Shown: positions 32,398 to 43,812, counted from the first letter of the stretch. The stretch: DNA of 64,000 nt from Physcomitrium patens (GCF_000002425.4 NC_037257.1:15145619-15209618); one strand, 5' to 3'. Made by a program: numbers and translations. Notes: a model not told the origin generated them from the letters alone.

Positions 32398-34076
32398 ATG
32401 GCTTGCTTTCTCTATCCTAATCTTAATTCTGTACCGTTCGCAGTTGCAGCAGCTAGCGCTTTCCCGCGTTGTTCCTCTCGTGGACCTGTTTTTATAACCT
32501 CGCTCATCCCCGCTTCGCGCTCATTTTCACAGCCGAAGTGTGATTGTGTGCACGTTCGAGCGATTCAGGGCGAATTAAGTGAATTATGCGAGGTAGGTCG
32601 AAGCAAGAAGGTGAAGCCGTTTGCGTACAATCGTGCTAAACCGGAAGAGAGGTGGCCGCATAGGAGTGACGTATTGAATCGACAGCGGATTGCAAGAGAG
32701 TTGGAGAATGTAGGTCGGATACCACCTCGGCTTGTGCTAGACTGGGAGGAATTGTGCCGCTCGGATGCGAAAGTAGGAGAACATGAAGAGGGCGACCAAT
32801 ATGTGAGTAAAGAGGTACCGACGGCGATGGCTCGGCGACTTCAGAGGGAAGAGGGGATTAGGAAAAGAGAGGCGCGTCGTCAGCTGCAGAAGGCACAGGT
32901 CAGGAGGCTTCAAAGTATGTCCAAATTGGCTCTGAGGAAAGTGACGGATTGCAAGAACAGAGGAATTAGGTTGTCCACTGCGATTTGTAACTTGGAGTTA
33001 GCGAGGCCAATTACGGATGTGCTCGATGGCTGGCCAGAGCAGCTCAATAATGATGAAATGTCTGCTGTGTTGATGAACATAGGAGACCGAAATTGGAAAC
33101 GGGCGCTAGAATTTTATGAGTGGCTGAATCTTCGAAAATTATACACTCCTAATCCACGCCTGCTTGCAACGATCATCCACATCTTAGGCAGGGCTAATCA
33201 ACCGGAAGCTGCGCAGGATCTTTTCTCTAAAACTGAGTTGGAGTTGACATCCTGCATACAGGTGAGGTTATATGATAGCACAAATTGACTGTTGATGCGA
33301 AATTTTCAGAAAAAAGTAAAAGAGAACTGGATTGTAATGTTGACCAGGAAGGTTAAAGAACTTAGCAGCTGCAATCATTGTGAATGGTCCATTCGGTGTA
33401 AGGGTGATCTTTCATGGTTTCTCCGTCTATACTTCCATCCTATGATTTTTTTTCTCAGCGTTTATTCAGCAATCAATTTTCATTATCTGGTACATGCTAT
33501 TGCTTTATTTGGTGCAGTCTCCGGATTTTCAAGCAAGATCTCCTTGATATCACTGTGGAAGCTCATCAAAGTGAATTTTTGCAGGTTTACAATGCAATTT
33601 TAGGAGTTCATGCCAAGCAGGGGCATTGGCAGGCAATGCAGCCTATTCTCGAGCGTATGGCGAGAGTAGGTTGTGAACCTGACATTATCACCTTCAATAC
33701 AATTGCAAGCGCTCGATGCAGATATGGATTGCAGCCCGGCATGGCATCCGGTCTCTTGAAAGAGATTGAGAGTGCAGGTCTTAGACCAGATATAACAACC
33801 TACAACATTCTGTTAGGTGCATGTTTTTCAAAAAATTATATCACAGAAGCTAAAGAGATCGTCAAAGACATGGAGCAACATGGTTTCGATCAAAATTCTT
33901 GTACGAGCTACGTTTTAGAGAAAAACCATCTGACGTCAGATGGAGATGATCTGCACGTATCGAAACTGGTTGAAACCTCTCAGCAGCAGGCTCGTAGCAG
34001 CAACGGTGTGTGGAGTTCTTCAGTTGATATTGCGCAGCAGGCAAGAGCATCAATGCATAACTCAGGAGATTGGTGA
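32398..34076 (+). CDS. Short P-type pentatricopeptide-repeat protein, EMB1270-like N-terminal part, two exons
   Basis: Exon 1 is 32398-33261 and exon 2 is 33585-34076, giving 451 residues. The intron has CAG|GTGAGG and TTTTTGCAG|GTT borders and joins at a codon boundary to read SCIQ|VYNAILGVHAK. I chose the first ATG, at 32398, because the open frame upstream starts only with TTG. Residues 1-60 look like a plastid transit peptide (Ser, Ala, Pro, Arg-rich, few acids). Then comes a FAYNRAKPEERWPH block and a region ending NWKRALEFYEWLNLR, both reminiscent of the large plastid PPR protein EMB1270 (At3g18110). Three PPR motifs follow at about 289-321, 322-357 and 358-392. P-type PPR proteins bind organelle RNA. 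The known homologue is far longer (over 1,400 residues from memory), so this gene seems truncated, ending in an unrelated 59-residue tail. Confidence 0.75.
33262..33584 (+). other. Intron of the PPR gene
   Basis: 323 bp with GT...AG borders. The plus-strand frame 33292-33603 and the start of 33414-34076 inside it are not coding. Splicing restores the conserved VYNA start of the first PPR motif. Confidence 0.75.
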
Positions 34077-36560
34077 AACTTCGTGAAATTCTCTCTGCAA
34101 ATTCAACAGGGACCAGAGAATTTTTTTGATTATATCAAATCAAGAGAGCCAAGGAGTAAGCACTTCTGACTTCATTGTTGATACAGGCAAATCTATGAAA
34201 TGTCAACTAGTTTGCAAGAGTGAACATTATTTTAAATGAAAAATCGAAGAAATAGTCAAAGATCTTGACTAGTCTCAGTTGAAACTGGGTTCCCCTACTT
34301 CAGGGGGCTTTTCTAAGGGACACTGGAGGAGTTCCAAAGAACTTTGCGGACTAATTGTAAACACCGTTACATTTTTATGTGGAGTGTAGCTTAGAAAGAA
34401 AGCGATCATATTACAATAAGATCGTTTCATATGCGAGTAATAAGTCTGAAATGGAATTCTAGTGTGCTGCGTAAGGAATGGATCTCATCGTACTGGAGGG
34501 GGATTGTTGACAGCTTTGGGCTGCTCTGGCTGACCGTTATCTCTCCCGTTTGTTTTCGAGATGATCATGTAACTTTCACCATCCAAGCCCCGGTTTTTAG
34601 TTATGATGATAAGGATTTCTGTGAAGGAGATTGCTATTCGTACTATCGGCTTTGTGGAGGATACAACCATACTTTTTTTTGTGAGCTGAATGCGAATGTG
34701 TTCACATGGCGCAACCCTTATTACCGTATTAGTTTTAGTTTTCAGATCATCTCAATGCCCCGCATGTGCAGTATTTGATGGTTCTAATTTGTTCTTGGTG
34801 ATTGTTTGTATCAGACTTATAATGGAAAGGGATGCTCCAATAGTAGAGGTGGAAAGTTGATAAAGTAACCTGCAAACCACAGCAGCTGATGCTTAACAGG
34901 ACATGCTCAATTTTCTGGTAGATATTCTTTGGGCATTTAAACTACGTGCAACTGCCAGTCTTACATACTCTCTTGCAGTATTTAACTTATTTCCAAGAAA
35001 TTGTGTCAGGTACGCACAATCGTGAGCTTTCAGTTATCTACCAAAATGTTGATGTCTGTTCTGTACTATGTGGAGGCAGACTTTACGAATATTTTATGAA
35101 ATTTCTGCGTCAATTGATATTTATGTCGATTAGCTGTACAAGTAGAAATGACTTGCGATTGACGGTACCTTCTTCAGATAGGCAGGGTGTAAGAACAACA
35201 TTGGGAAGCTTATTTCGATTCATGTCACTAGGAACAGCTTTAGTTACTCTTAGTCGGTGGTTTGTTAAGATTAGATTATTTTTCATCCTGGCAGCCAGTG
35301 TTATTGCTATGCAAACAATCACCAAGAACAAATGACAACCATCCACTGCTGTACATTGATATTGGGAAACTTACGGCTTTATGAGACCATGCACGTTGTC
35401 TCGTGAGGACCGTCACATCATGCTGTAGGAAATCACGACTGCAAAGGGAAAGCACACATGAACAGTCTAGTTGTTTTGGAGGTTTCCGTTTCTTGCTTCG
35501 CATACGCAGGGCAGTTAAGAATCTTTGTTTTGCTCTTGTATTGCGATTAGGCGCCTGAGTCCATGTGGGACGCAACGTTTTGTTCTACCTATTCTTCACT
35601 GTCGTTGTGTGTGGATCCTCTATTTTTGAGGTTAGTAAGGGTACTTGGCGATGTGCTGTGGGTAGTCTCCAAACTCCTTGGTATGGTTTTTATTGATGTT
35701 GCCATTTTTGGTGTGTAGGTTGTGTGTTAGTTTTGCCGTTGTTTCTGGCCTTACACCATTGTTTGTTGTCAGGACTTTCCAACCTTTTAACATCTAACTA
35801 CCTCTAAGTACTGAATAATTCCCAGGTGCTATGTGTAATGTGCAGGTTGGAGTTCCGACGTGGACAGATTGGCTCCAAATTTTTGGTTCTCTGTTACATC
35901 AAGTCTTTCCATTACCAGTTTGTGTAGTGTTAGTATCCGTGGAACTTCTTCCGAGGTAGCTGTAGTCACCTCATTATTTCCATCCCCGCCAACCCCAGAG
36001 TTGACGAGGGTCCCTAGTTTTGTTCCAACTCTTTGATAGTGTCTTCCTCTTGTGGCTGCAACTCCGCTACTTCTGCGGTTGTGTTGACCTTTCCTCACCA
36101 AACTGTTGCTGCTAGGTTTAACACTTACCGTTTGCTGGAAAGGTGCTAGTCTATTCAGCCCGGAGGAGTTAGGCTGAATGAAAAGCTCTGTAGTTTGATG
36201 TGATACAGCTAGCTTGCTCATCACAGACAAGTATGGCTGGATGACGGGCCCTATAGGGGGAAGAGACCTGATTAGGGCGAGGCCCTGATTCCCCTGCGGC
36301 CAGTTTGACCTTCCCTTGTTAGGTTTATGACGACCTCTTTTCAATACGATGGTGAAACATCATCATCCTTAATCTGGGCTTGTGCTTTAGAGACTTACTG
36401 GTACCCACCTCTCGAACATGGCCATTTGTTCGGACTGCGTGTTCCTGGGTATTAGGCGTTGGCCTCGAACAAAATCTTTTCTTCCAAGTGTTCACTTCTC
36501 ACAAAGTTTTATTGCAGCCTACCTCTTGCAACCTTCCATATTGTGGTTTGTTTCTGGGGA
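34077..36560. other. Region of balanced composition downstream of the PPR gene, no clear gene
   Basis: The base composition stays gene-like for about 2.5 kb, but no open frame shows a recognisable domain. It may contain a long 3' UTR and decayed 3' exons of the PPR gene. The longest frame is 35829-36344 on the minus strand. Confidence 0.4.
35829..36344 (-). CDS. Hypothetical 171-residue open frame
   Basis: Starts at an ATG and encodes a basic, Ser/Arg/Asn-rich protein with no domain, signal peptide or membrane segment that I recognise. Its beginning (MKRGRHKPNKGRSN) is strongly basic. No splice partner was identified upstream or downstream. It could be a chance frame in the balanced-composition region or the remnant of a retroelement. 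Confidence 0.2.
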   Translation of the reverse strand: MKRGRHKPNKGRSNWPQGNQGLALIRSLPPIGPVIQPYLSVMSKLAVSHQTTELFIQPNSSGLNRLAPFQQTVSVKPSSNSLVRKGQHNRRSSGVAATRGRHYQRVGTKLGTLVNSGVGGDGNNEVTTATSEEVPRILTLHKLVMERLDVTENQKFGANLSTSELQPAHYT

Positions 36561-36580
36561 AATAAAAAGATTGTTGTAAG

Positions 36581-36611
<31 letters not shown>

Positions 36612-38050
36612 TTCAAATTTAATAGTAGAGTTTGTGATTTGTACGTCCAACTTTTAACCATCACTTGAGTTTAGGACTAAACAAAATTACAAATTGAGTT
36701 TTATTTTTTCTACTTTGATTTGTCCAATGTTGGTTATTGTGTGTGAATTAGGAAATTTATGTGGAAGGTTTTTTAAAATAATCTAAGTAGGGAATTGAAT
36801 GGTTATAAAGTCACTTAATATGTGGGTTCTATGGTGACTTGATGTCAAAGTTGGAATACCATAATTTGAACATATATAGGTATATTATATAATATAGAGA
36901 GTATTTTTTGTTTAGATTCTTTTTTGCCTTTGTTCAAATAAAAATATTGTTTGCATATGTTATTGTGTAAAATTGCAGAATTTTGTATCTTTAGATTTAA
37001 GTTAAAGATTAATTAAGAGAATTGGTCAAATAAAGGATTTTTTTTCTACCAAGGAAGCAATATATACATAATTGTTTTTGTAAATTTTTCTTTTGTTTAT
37101 ATAATATTGCAACTAACTTCAATCTTATACAAAATAATTTACACTTAAAAATCCAAGTAGTTAGATAAGAAACTTCCTTGAAGAGACTTCCTAAACAACA
37201 ATACTACAAATAGAATTTTCTAGTTTGGTATGTGTGCAAAATGGTTTCATAAACTCTTACTTATCTTGTTTCATTGATTTAATGTATTGTTAGAATGTAA
37301 CTATCTTAAATAGAATCCCTAGCTTACTTTGTAAGCTAAATTAGTTGTTCATTGTCCTTGCTTCTAATTTAAATGTAATATATTTACTCACTCTATCTCT
37401 ATAATAATATTCGTTTATAATAACAAGACAATCTACTATTTTAAGATAAGAAATGAATTAAGACATTTATATATAGATGGAAACAAGACAATAATAAAGA
37501 TAATATTTCACCTATTTAAGATTTCAACAACTTGAAAAACTTAGGTAAATAAGAAAGATTTTAAGACTTATATTATTCAATATTATGTAACCTTCTACAA
37601 TCGTAGAATTCAATACCACCAAAACCTTTTATCAACTACTTACAATCTTATATATATATATATATATATATTTATTGATGATATAAATTTTTTTGAGAAG
37701 ACAAAAGCATTACTACAAATAAAATGGCAACAAACCAACAAGACTCCTAAAATCTTGGATAAATTCAAAGACAAAACTTTTGGCATAAAAAATTTTAATT
37801 TTATTTTAAACAATACTACACATACAAATATAATTAATTATAAAAAAAGAGAAAAATAAAATACAAATAAAAAACACCATATTTGCATAACCATTAAAGA
37901 AAGACATTAAAAATGTTTCTTAAAAATAAAATAAAATAAAATAAATGCCATAACTCATCTAAATTTTGATACAACAAACGTTTTTGAACATCTTAACATG
38001 AATAAACGTATATATGTCTCTCAACATGAATAAATGTTTTTGAACATCTC
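36561..38050. other. AT-rich intergenic DNA
   Basis: No gene recognised. Contains (TA)n runs at about 36581-36607 and 37650-37671. Confidence 0.6.
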
Positions 38051-38760
38051 TTGTGAGTATTCACTAAGTCTGACAGCATATCTATAAAAGTTGTATAGTT
38101 GAATTCCCTCACTCCTGTATTACAATCAAATTTCTTACACCAGTTTTACGAAACGAACTTAATATCCAATTTCTCCAAGTAGAGGCAGAAGCTATTTCCA
38201 TGAAGCTCTCAAGTCTATTGTCCTCCAATGAAAAGCCAAATATACCTGCAAATAGATGGCAGTTTCCGAATCTACAACCATCGCCCTTGCATATCGCTTT
38301 AGTACGCACACATATGCGACTATCTGTTGCACCTGGTTTAGAAAACCATTCAGTACCATTCATACACCGGAACCACCCCACTTTGGCACACGATTAGTAC
38401 AAACGAATATGCTTTATGGATGGTCGATCTAAATTGCTCCTCAGTTTCAGGGTCTTGAAAGTCAGAAAGTTATCAGGACGATACGTATGAATGAACGTGG
38501 TGCAGTTCCTTCACACATCAATTATGTCAATCATCCACACGAAACACGGTGAGATTTTCTGCCTAAAAACGTCTAGATTTCTAAAACAAGGTCAATCGGC
38601 CTTCGTTCACACTGCTGTACAAGCAGTTGACATGGACACACTGGTGAGGCACAATTACAGGAGTTAAGTTGAAGGACGGCACACTATAAGATAGTCACCA
38701 CCGCGACACGTTCATTCCCATAACTCAGAAAAGAATGTAGCTCGTCGAAACTTGAAAAAA
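38051..38760. other. Island of balanced composition before the tRNA genes
   Basis: About 700 bp clearly richer in G+C than its left flank. Two overlapping small frames (38109-38381 minus, 38200-38397 plus) have no recognisable family. It may be the 3' flank of the tRNA unit or a decayed gene. Confidence 0.35.
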
Positions 38761-38774
38761 TAAAATAATTGCTT

Positions 38775-38858
38775 TCCGACCAACCGGATTCGAACCAGTG
38801 ACCTAAGGATGCCTGTAACAACTACAGTCCTCCGCTCTACCAACTGAGCTATGGTCGG
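38775..38858 (-). tRNA. tRNA-Tyr (GUA) with 11-nt intron
   Basis: Minus-strand sequence folds as a cloverleaf: acceptor CCGACCA paired with TGGTCGG, D arm TAGCTCAGTTGGTAGAGC, anticodon GTA within CTGTAG, T arm CTGGTTCGAATCCGG. An 11-nt intron (TTGTTACAGGC) follows the base after the anticodon, the normal place for nuclear tRNA-Tyr introns. The spliced length is 73 nt plus CCA. A run of six T on the transcribed sense strand just after it (complement of 38755-38760) can stop Pol III. It lies 42 bp downstream of tRNA-Leu on the same strand. Confidence 0.95.
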
Positions 38859-38900
38859 TATCTCGCGCTCGGAGGGCTACGACAGGCGAGGTGGCGAGTT

Positions 38901-38981
38901 TGTTCACAGTGGGATTCGAACCCACGCCCTTTCGGACCAGAACCTTAATCTGGCGCCTTAGACCAACTCGGCCATATGAAC
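38901..38981 (-). tRNA. tRNA-Leu (AAG)
   Basis: Minus-strand sequence starts GTTCATATGGCCGAG and ends with the matching GTGAACA. It has the long variable arm of a class II tRNA (TCCGAAAGGGC). The anticodon stem CCAGA/TCTGG encloses TTAAGGT, so the anticodon is AAG, reading CUU and (as inosine) CUC. Length 81 nt. No intron. A CAA triplet lies just upstream, as is common for plant tRNA genes. No run of four T separates it from tRNA-Tyr. Confidence 0.95.
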
Positions 38982-39077
38982 ACGGTTGGCAAATATTGCC
39001 CAGTAGATTGATTTTTAAATAAATTTTACCCCCGCCCACCAACTTCAATCGACCGCACCCCTGGGACACCAAAGGGA

Positions 39078-39720
39078 TTGCGCAGGACCATCTCATATCA
39101 ACCGCAATGCTGTGTTACCATGCAAACAGGGCTATATCAACACTTTGCCTGCACAATCAGCATCACTCAACAAGGTCGTATTCTGCCATTCCTACCTCTA
39201 CCAATTACGGGAGCACAATCTCTCAATCGGTTCATCTCGATCCGTCCTCCACCAACAACTCGCCTTACACTTCTGCTCTTTATGTTTCTGCTCACTTTCG
39301 CTCCCGGATCTTACTCACGTCACCTCACATTCGCTCCACCAAGCATATCACGATGTCAATTACCACCTTATCGGTCACACAACGGTACCCGAATCGTGTC
39401 TCATCATCCGCAATGCTTCACGGTCGAGAGATAAGACGAATGTCGTCCACCGAGCACCTACTCCAACCAGCCTCACGTGCGTTCAAACCCACATGGAAAC
39501 CGCAACCAATGACCAGACAAATTATCATTGCGACGCCTCAACCTGGTTGTTGCATTTTAGCTCAAATCGACTTTACAATTCCGACCTCGCAACCGCATTA
39601 CCATCGTGCTTGCAGCTAACAATTCATGCGTTGCCCAGCTCGGAAAGCAAGATAATGCACGCTAACCTTCTTGTACAACATCAGCTCCTCTACGGCTCAC
39701 AGAAACTTAGAGACCTTTAG
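39078..39720 (+). other. Stretch open in several frames, no recognised protein
   Basis: Three overlapping plus-strand frames (39078-39434, 39107-39619, 39112-39720) stay open for 118 to 202 codons because the plus strand is rich in C and poor in TAA/TAG/TGA. None shows a known domain. At most one could be coding. The tract lies 90 bp beyond the 3' end of the convergent GNAT gene. It could be a non-coding RNA or a strand-biased spacer. Confidence 0.3.
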
Positions 39721-39811
39721 TCAGCGTTAAGAAATCTAGCTGCATTTAAATCTCAACATACACCTTCCATTGGTCCGATCCCAACCCTAGCACTAAAGTA
39801 AGCACAAGTCG

Positions 39812-40456
39812 TCAAAGCGCACACGCTTCCAAGGCCTCGCCTGTTAGACGACAGATGCGCCACTCCGGCATCACCTTCGCGCCAAGCCCCTCGTAGAACT
39901 TGATGGCGTTCACATTCCAATCGAGCACACACCATTCCACTCGCCCAGCCCTGAGCTTCTTCGCCTGCTGCACCACGCTCTTCAGCAAAATCGTCCCCAA
40001 CCCTGTGCCCCGGTACGGTTTCCGCACATACAAATCCTCGATGTAATATCCGCCCTTGGCCAGAAACGTGGAGTAATTTGGAAAGAAGAGCACGAAGCCG
40101 ACTGTTGTGTGAGTGCCAGTTGACGGCGACCTGAAGCCCTCCCTTGCAGAATCGTCGATAGGGTTCTTGAGCACGACAGACCTAACAATCGGCTCAAAGA
40201 CCTCTCCCTCCGCATGCCAATCTTCCTTTACCTCTACAACGTTTTCTTCCTGTTGGCAAACCTCGAGCATGAGCACCGTAGGTCCTTGGAAGGGCGGCAA
40301 CTTCCACAGCGACGAGTGAAGCTTCTCTTCCGTGACAACACACGCGTGAGAAAGCTCCTCAAAATCTGCAAGTTCTCGGATGAGTTTCGCAATAGACGGA
40401 GCATCTGCTGGGGTAGCCAATCTCACCGTGGCCGTTAGTGTCCCTTCCATCGCCAT
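39812..40456 (-). CDS. GNAT-family N-acetyltransferase, NATA/SSAT-like
   Basis: A single-exon gene of 214 residues. I start at MAMEGTL (40456), since the frame upstream of it translates an A-rich 5' leader into Phe/Leu runs. GNAT motif A is at about 138-160 with YIEDLYVRKPYRGTGLG; the R-G-T-G-L-G loop binds the acetyl-CoA pyrophosphate. Motif B follows at about 172-192 with WCVLDWN-NAIKFYEGLGA. The layout fits the plant NATA1 and animal spermidine/spermine- or thialysine-acetyltransferase branch, which acetylate diamines such as ornithine, putrescine or thialysine. The exact substrate cannot be told. An insertion of about 35 residues (75-115), hydrophilic, lies between strands and is common in plant members. 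No targeting signal is clear, so it is probably cytosolic. Confidence 0.88.
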   Translation of the reverse strand: MAMEGTLTATVRLATPADAPSIAKLIRELADFEELSHACVVTEEKLHSSLWKLPPFQGPTVLMLEVCQQEENVVEVKEDWHAEGEVFEPIVRSVVLKNPIDDSAREGFRSPSTGTHTTVGFVLFFPNYSTFLAKGGYYIEDLYVRKPYRGTGLGTILLKSVVQQAKKLRAGRVEWCVLDWNVNAIKFYEGLGAKVMPEWRICRLTGEALEACAL

Positions 40457-40599
40457 GGCTTGCTTCACGACGAGATAAAGAAATAATAATGATAAAAAAA
40501 AAAAAAAACTCTCAAAACACACTTCGAAATCCGGATCGGAACTATTGCAAAGCACAAGTTCTGGAGTCTCCGGGGAGGATGCTCCAGACACGATCGGAC

Positions 40600-40890
40600 A
40601 CGATCGACGCGTTCACACTGCGTGCCTCGTAGAATGGTGTCGCAAAAACCTCACAACTCAATTGAATGGCTCCGCCATCGTAGGCCATCGGATTTCAGAT
40701 GATTCTCAGATGCAATCTCAACCGCTGATATTATTTTTGGTAACGGAGTGAGGGAAAGTAAGGGAACCACGGGGGCGGGCAGGTTGGAGGCTGGGCAATT
40801 TGGAGGCCAGGCAGTTTTGAAGAGTGGCAGGTTGGGAACTCAAAAGCCATTCCTCATTGGGCCCACACTGAGTCTTTTCATTATACATAA
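40600..40890. repeat. Left arm of an inverted duplication covering the GNAT upstream region
   Basis: The reverse complement of this segment is recognisable at 41640-41712 plus 43236-43445. Shared blocks include GGTTGAGATTGCATCT, GAGGTTTTTG and TGGCTTTTGAGTTCCCAAC. The segment spans the likely promoter and 5' leader of the GNAT gene. Confidence 0.75.
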
Positions 40891-41639
40891 TGGTAAATAT
40901 CACATATGAAATATCATGAAATCAAATTAAATCCTTATATGAAGTGAAATGTTTTACATCCACACTCTTAAAAAAAATCTAAATTTTAAAGAATAATTCT
41001 ATATATTGGTCAACATTGCATTCCTTCATAATATTCTTTGCAAGATTTGGCAAGCCCTTCCATTGTAAGCCACTACCTTTGGTTGCATAACACAAAAACT
41101 TTTTCAAAAGACGACCTACTCCAAGCCATTGGAGTCCCACAGCAATTTAATGTAATATTATAATAATAAAATTATATAAAATTTTAATTTATTTATAAAT
41201 TAAATGAATTATGATTTACTTTATAAAGAAGGTTTTAAAATATCTATGTTTATATGTAATTATTTATATACATATTTAAATATATATGTTATTATATGTA
41301 ATAATAACATTACATTTTTCTAATAATATTACATTACATTATTATATGTAATTATTTACATGTAAATAATTTATCAAAAAACATGATTTTGAATTAGTAA
41401 TTTTTGTACATTATCCTAATGAATATAATATTCTTGTAAAGATATAAAGGTGTTTAAATGATCAATCCTTGTTTATAAAATATCTATGTTTGAGAAGAAT
41501 ATTTTTATGAGTTTCAAGAATTCTTTATGAGAACAAAAGTACCATGTATATTGAGTGTTGTTATGTACAACAACAAAAAACAAATTGTTTGAAGTAAGAA
41601 TGATAGTTGAAAAGAGGGATTGAGACGTAGCACAAATTT
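40891..41639. other. AT-rich spacer between the inverted arms
   Basis: About 750 bp with no gene or family I recognise. Contains short runs of TACAT/ATGTAA repeats near 41280-41365. Confidence 0.5.
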
Positions 41640-43445
41640 CAGCACCTATGTATGTGAATGTGGATCAATGTGGGCCTAATGAAGAATGGCTTTTGAGTTC
41701 CCAACTTGCCATTATCACATCACATGTATTCTTGCTTGAGAATGCACTTGGAGTCTAGTTGTAGAAGGTAAGTAGAAGTGCAACAACAAAATCCTACCAA
41801 GTCTAATAAAGTCTCAAATAAACCTTATATAATCCTTAACAACCCCAATCAAACTTTAACCAATTTAAAACAAATTTAAAAGAAGTTACAAAAGAAATAT
41901 AAAGAAGTAATAATAAAAACTTAAAGTTTAAAGTAAGAACTTTTAAAGTTTTTATTATTACTTTTTTTTGAAATTAATCTTAAATCAAATCATAATAAAA
42001 TATTAATTAAATCCTAGATCAAATCCTAATTAAAACTTAATTAAATCTTAATCAAATCTTTAAAAAAATCCTAATATATACCTAAATAAATCTTAAATCC
42101 TAAAAAAATCTTGAATCAAAACCTAAATAAATCTTGATTGTATTCTAAATCCTAAAGAAATTATAATCAAACCTTAAATCTTAAATAAATTCTTAATAAA
42201 TCCTATAACAAATTGAAATTTTAATAACTAATGATTTAATCATTAATTTTGATTAAATTTTTTTACACTTTTTAATAATTAAGTTGGCAACAAGTACAAA
42301 AAATTTTGAAGAAGAATATACAAAATAGAAGATAATTCCTAAAATTTGCTTGGATGTTAGCTGGCATTCTTATTCAATCTTGATACTAATGTTCTAAAGC
42401 TAAAATCTCTTAATTCCATTGTTCAATAGGTTTCAAACTTTGCATGATTGTTGGAAGTTAAGTTTACCACTTGTGTAATTTTTTTTTTTATATTTCAATC
42501 TAATATGCAAATTGAAGAATATCTTAGTAACCTTCATTGGTCCTTTAAACCCCAATTTTTAAGATCTCAATATGTTTGAGCTTCAATAAACTTTGAAAAA
42601 ATAATTAGATCAAATTCAAACTTGCAATACAAATAACACACAATAATTATTATTAAATCACAAAATTTCATCTATAAATCATCTATACATTTTACACAAT
42701 TGTCCAAAGCGCAAATTCTTTGAATTTTTTAAAATCCGAAGTTACTCAAAAACAATCTTATCTTTGCAAAGCTTTTATAAAGGTGTTATGTACTCAAATT
42801 ACTTGAAACTAATGCTCATAAAACCTTTTTCTTGTTTTCTTTCAAACCTTACTCTTTGATCAACTAAAGAACCTTAGAGTTGCCGTAGGTGTACAATTTT
42901 AAACCTCAAGGTCTGATTTTGACCTTAGTTCACAACTGGTCCTCTCTAAGTATCAATTCTTCATATTTTTAGATATTTTTTACTAAAATCTATTTTTATT
43001 TTATTTTTCTAAATATGCCTATATTAATTACTTATCTTATTTATTTTTATTTGGTTCATTTATGGTTCTACAAAGTAGATAGAATCTCTTCTATAAAAAG
43101 ATTATATTAAGAGTAAAGTTTTTACTATCTTCCTATTTTTTATCTTTATTTTTTTATTATATCTTTCTATAAGGCTCTTCTATAATAATATCTATATTTT
43201 TATTTTTCACCATATAGTTGTATTACTACACAACAGTGTTCTTCAAATTGCTCAACCTTCAACTTGTCCACCTCTTTGGTTTTCCAATATTTCCTTCCTT
43301 CACTCCTAGAAATCCAATCGGTGGTTGAGATTGCATCTAAACAACAACTTTGATCCAATGGCCTATAATGGCAAAGCCAATCGATTGAGTAGTGAGGTTT
43401 TTGTGATACAATTTAACAAGGCATTGCATATGTGTGAAACATAAA
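41640..43445. repeat. Right arm of the inverted duplication, split by a solo LTR
   Basis: The arm is 41640-41712 and 43236-43445. Compared with the left arm it has mainly C-to-T and G-to-A changes, so this is the decayed copy and 40600-40890 the kept one. No open frame. Confidence 0.7.
41713..43235 (-). mobile_element. Solo LTR of R family, minus orientation
   Basis: Left end TATCACATCACATGTATTC aligns with the complement of the R LTR end. The right end ACTACACAACA aligns with the complement of the LTR start at 19376. Length about 1,523 bp, longer than the 1,321-bp copy, partly through degenerate ATCTTAATTAAAT-type repeats at about 41980-42200. These have counterparts at about 60210-60370 in the LTR at 59103. 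No clear target duplication remains. Confidence 0.7.
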
Positions 43446-43812
43446 GAAGTTCAAAATAGTCCTTGAAGGCCTAAGAGATTTAGGATTTAGAGAGCTTTAT
43501 CCATATGTGTTTAATAGTTTCTTTCAAATATAATTAAAAAAGTACCATATTAGATTTTTTTAATTTTTTTTTTATAAATCACTTTGTAAATCTTATTGTT
43601 TATATTGTTTAAATTTTAAAATATATTATTGATTTAAATTTCTTGAATTTATCAACTTTATTGTGATACTATTTTAAAATATTATAAAATCTTTTATGTT
43701 AGATAAAAAATCACAAAATGACATCAAATTTTTAATTTTTTTTAAAAAATTAATAAATTTTAGTATTAAAATATTATTTTTAAAATTAAAGATAAGCATG
43801 CATATATATATA

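Noticed and set aside
33292-33603. Plus-strand frame between the PPR exons
   Set aside because: It lies inside the intron, whose splice borders restore the PPR motif.
40457-40591. N-terminal extension of the GNAT protein with a Phe/Leu-rich membrane-like stretch
   Set aside because: It comes from translating an A-rich run in the 5' leader. The ATG at 40456 starts a normal-length GNAT protein.
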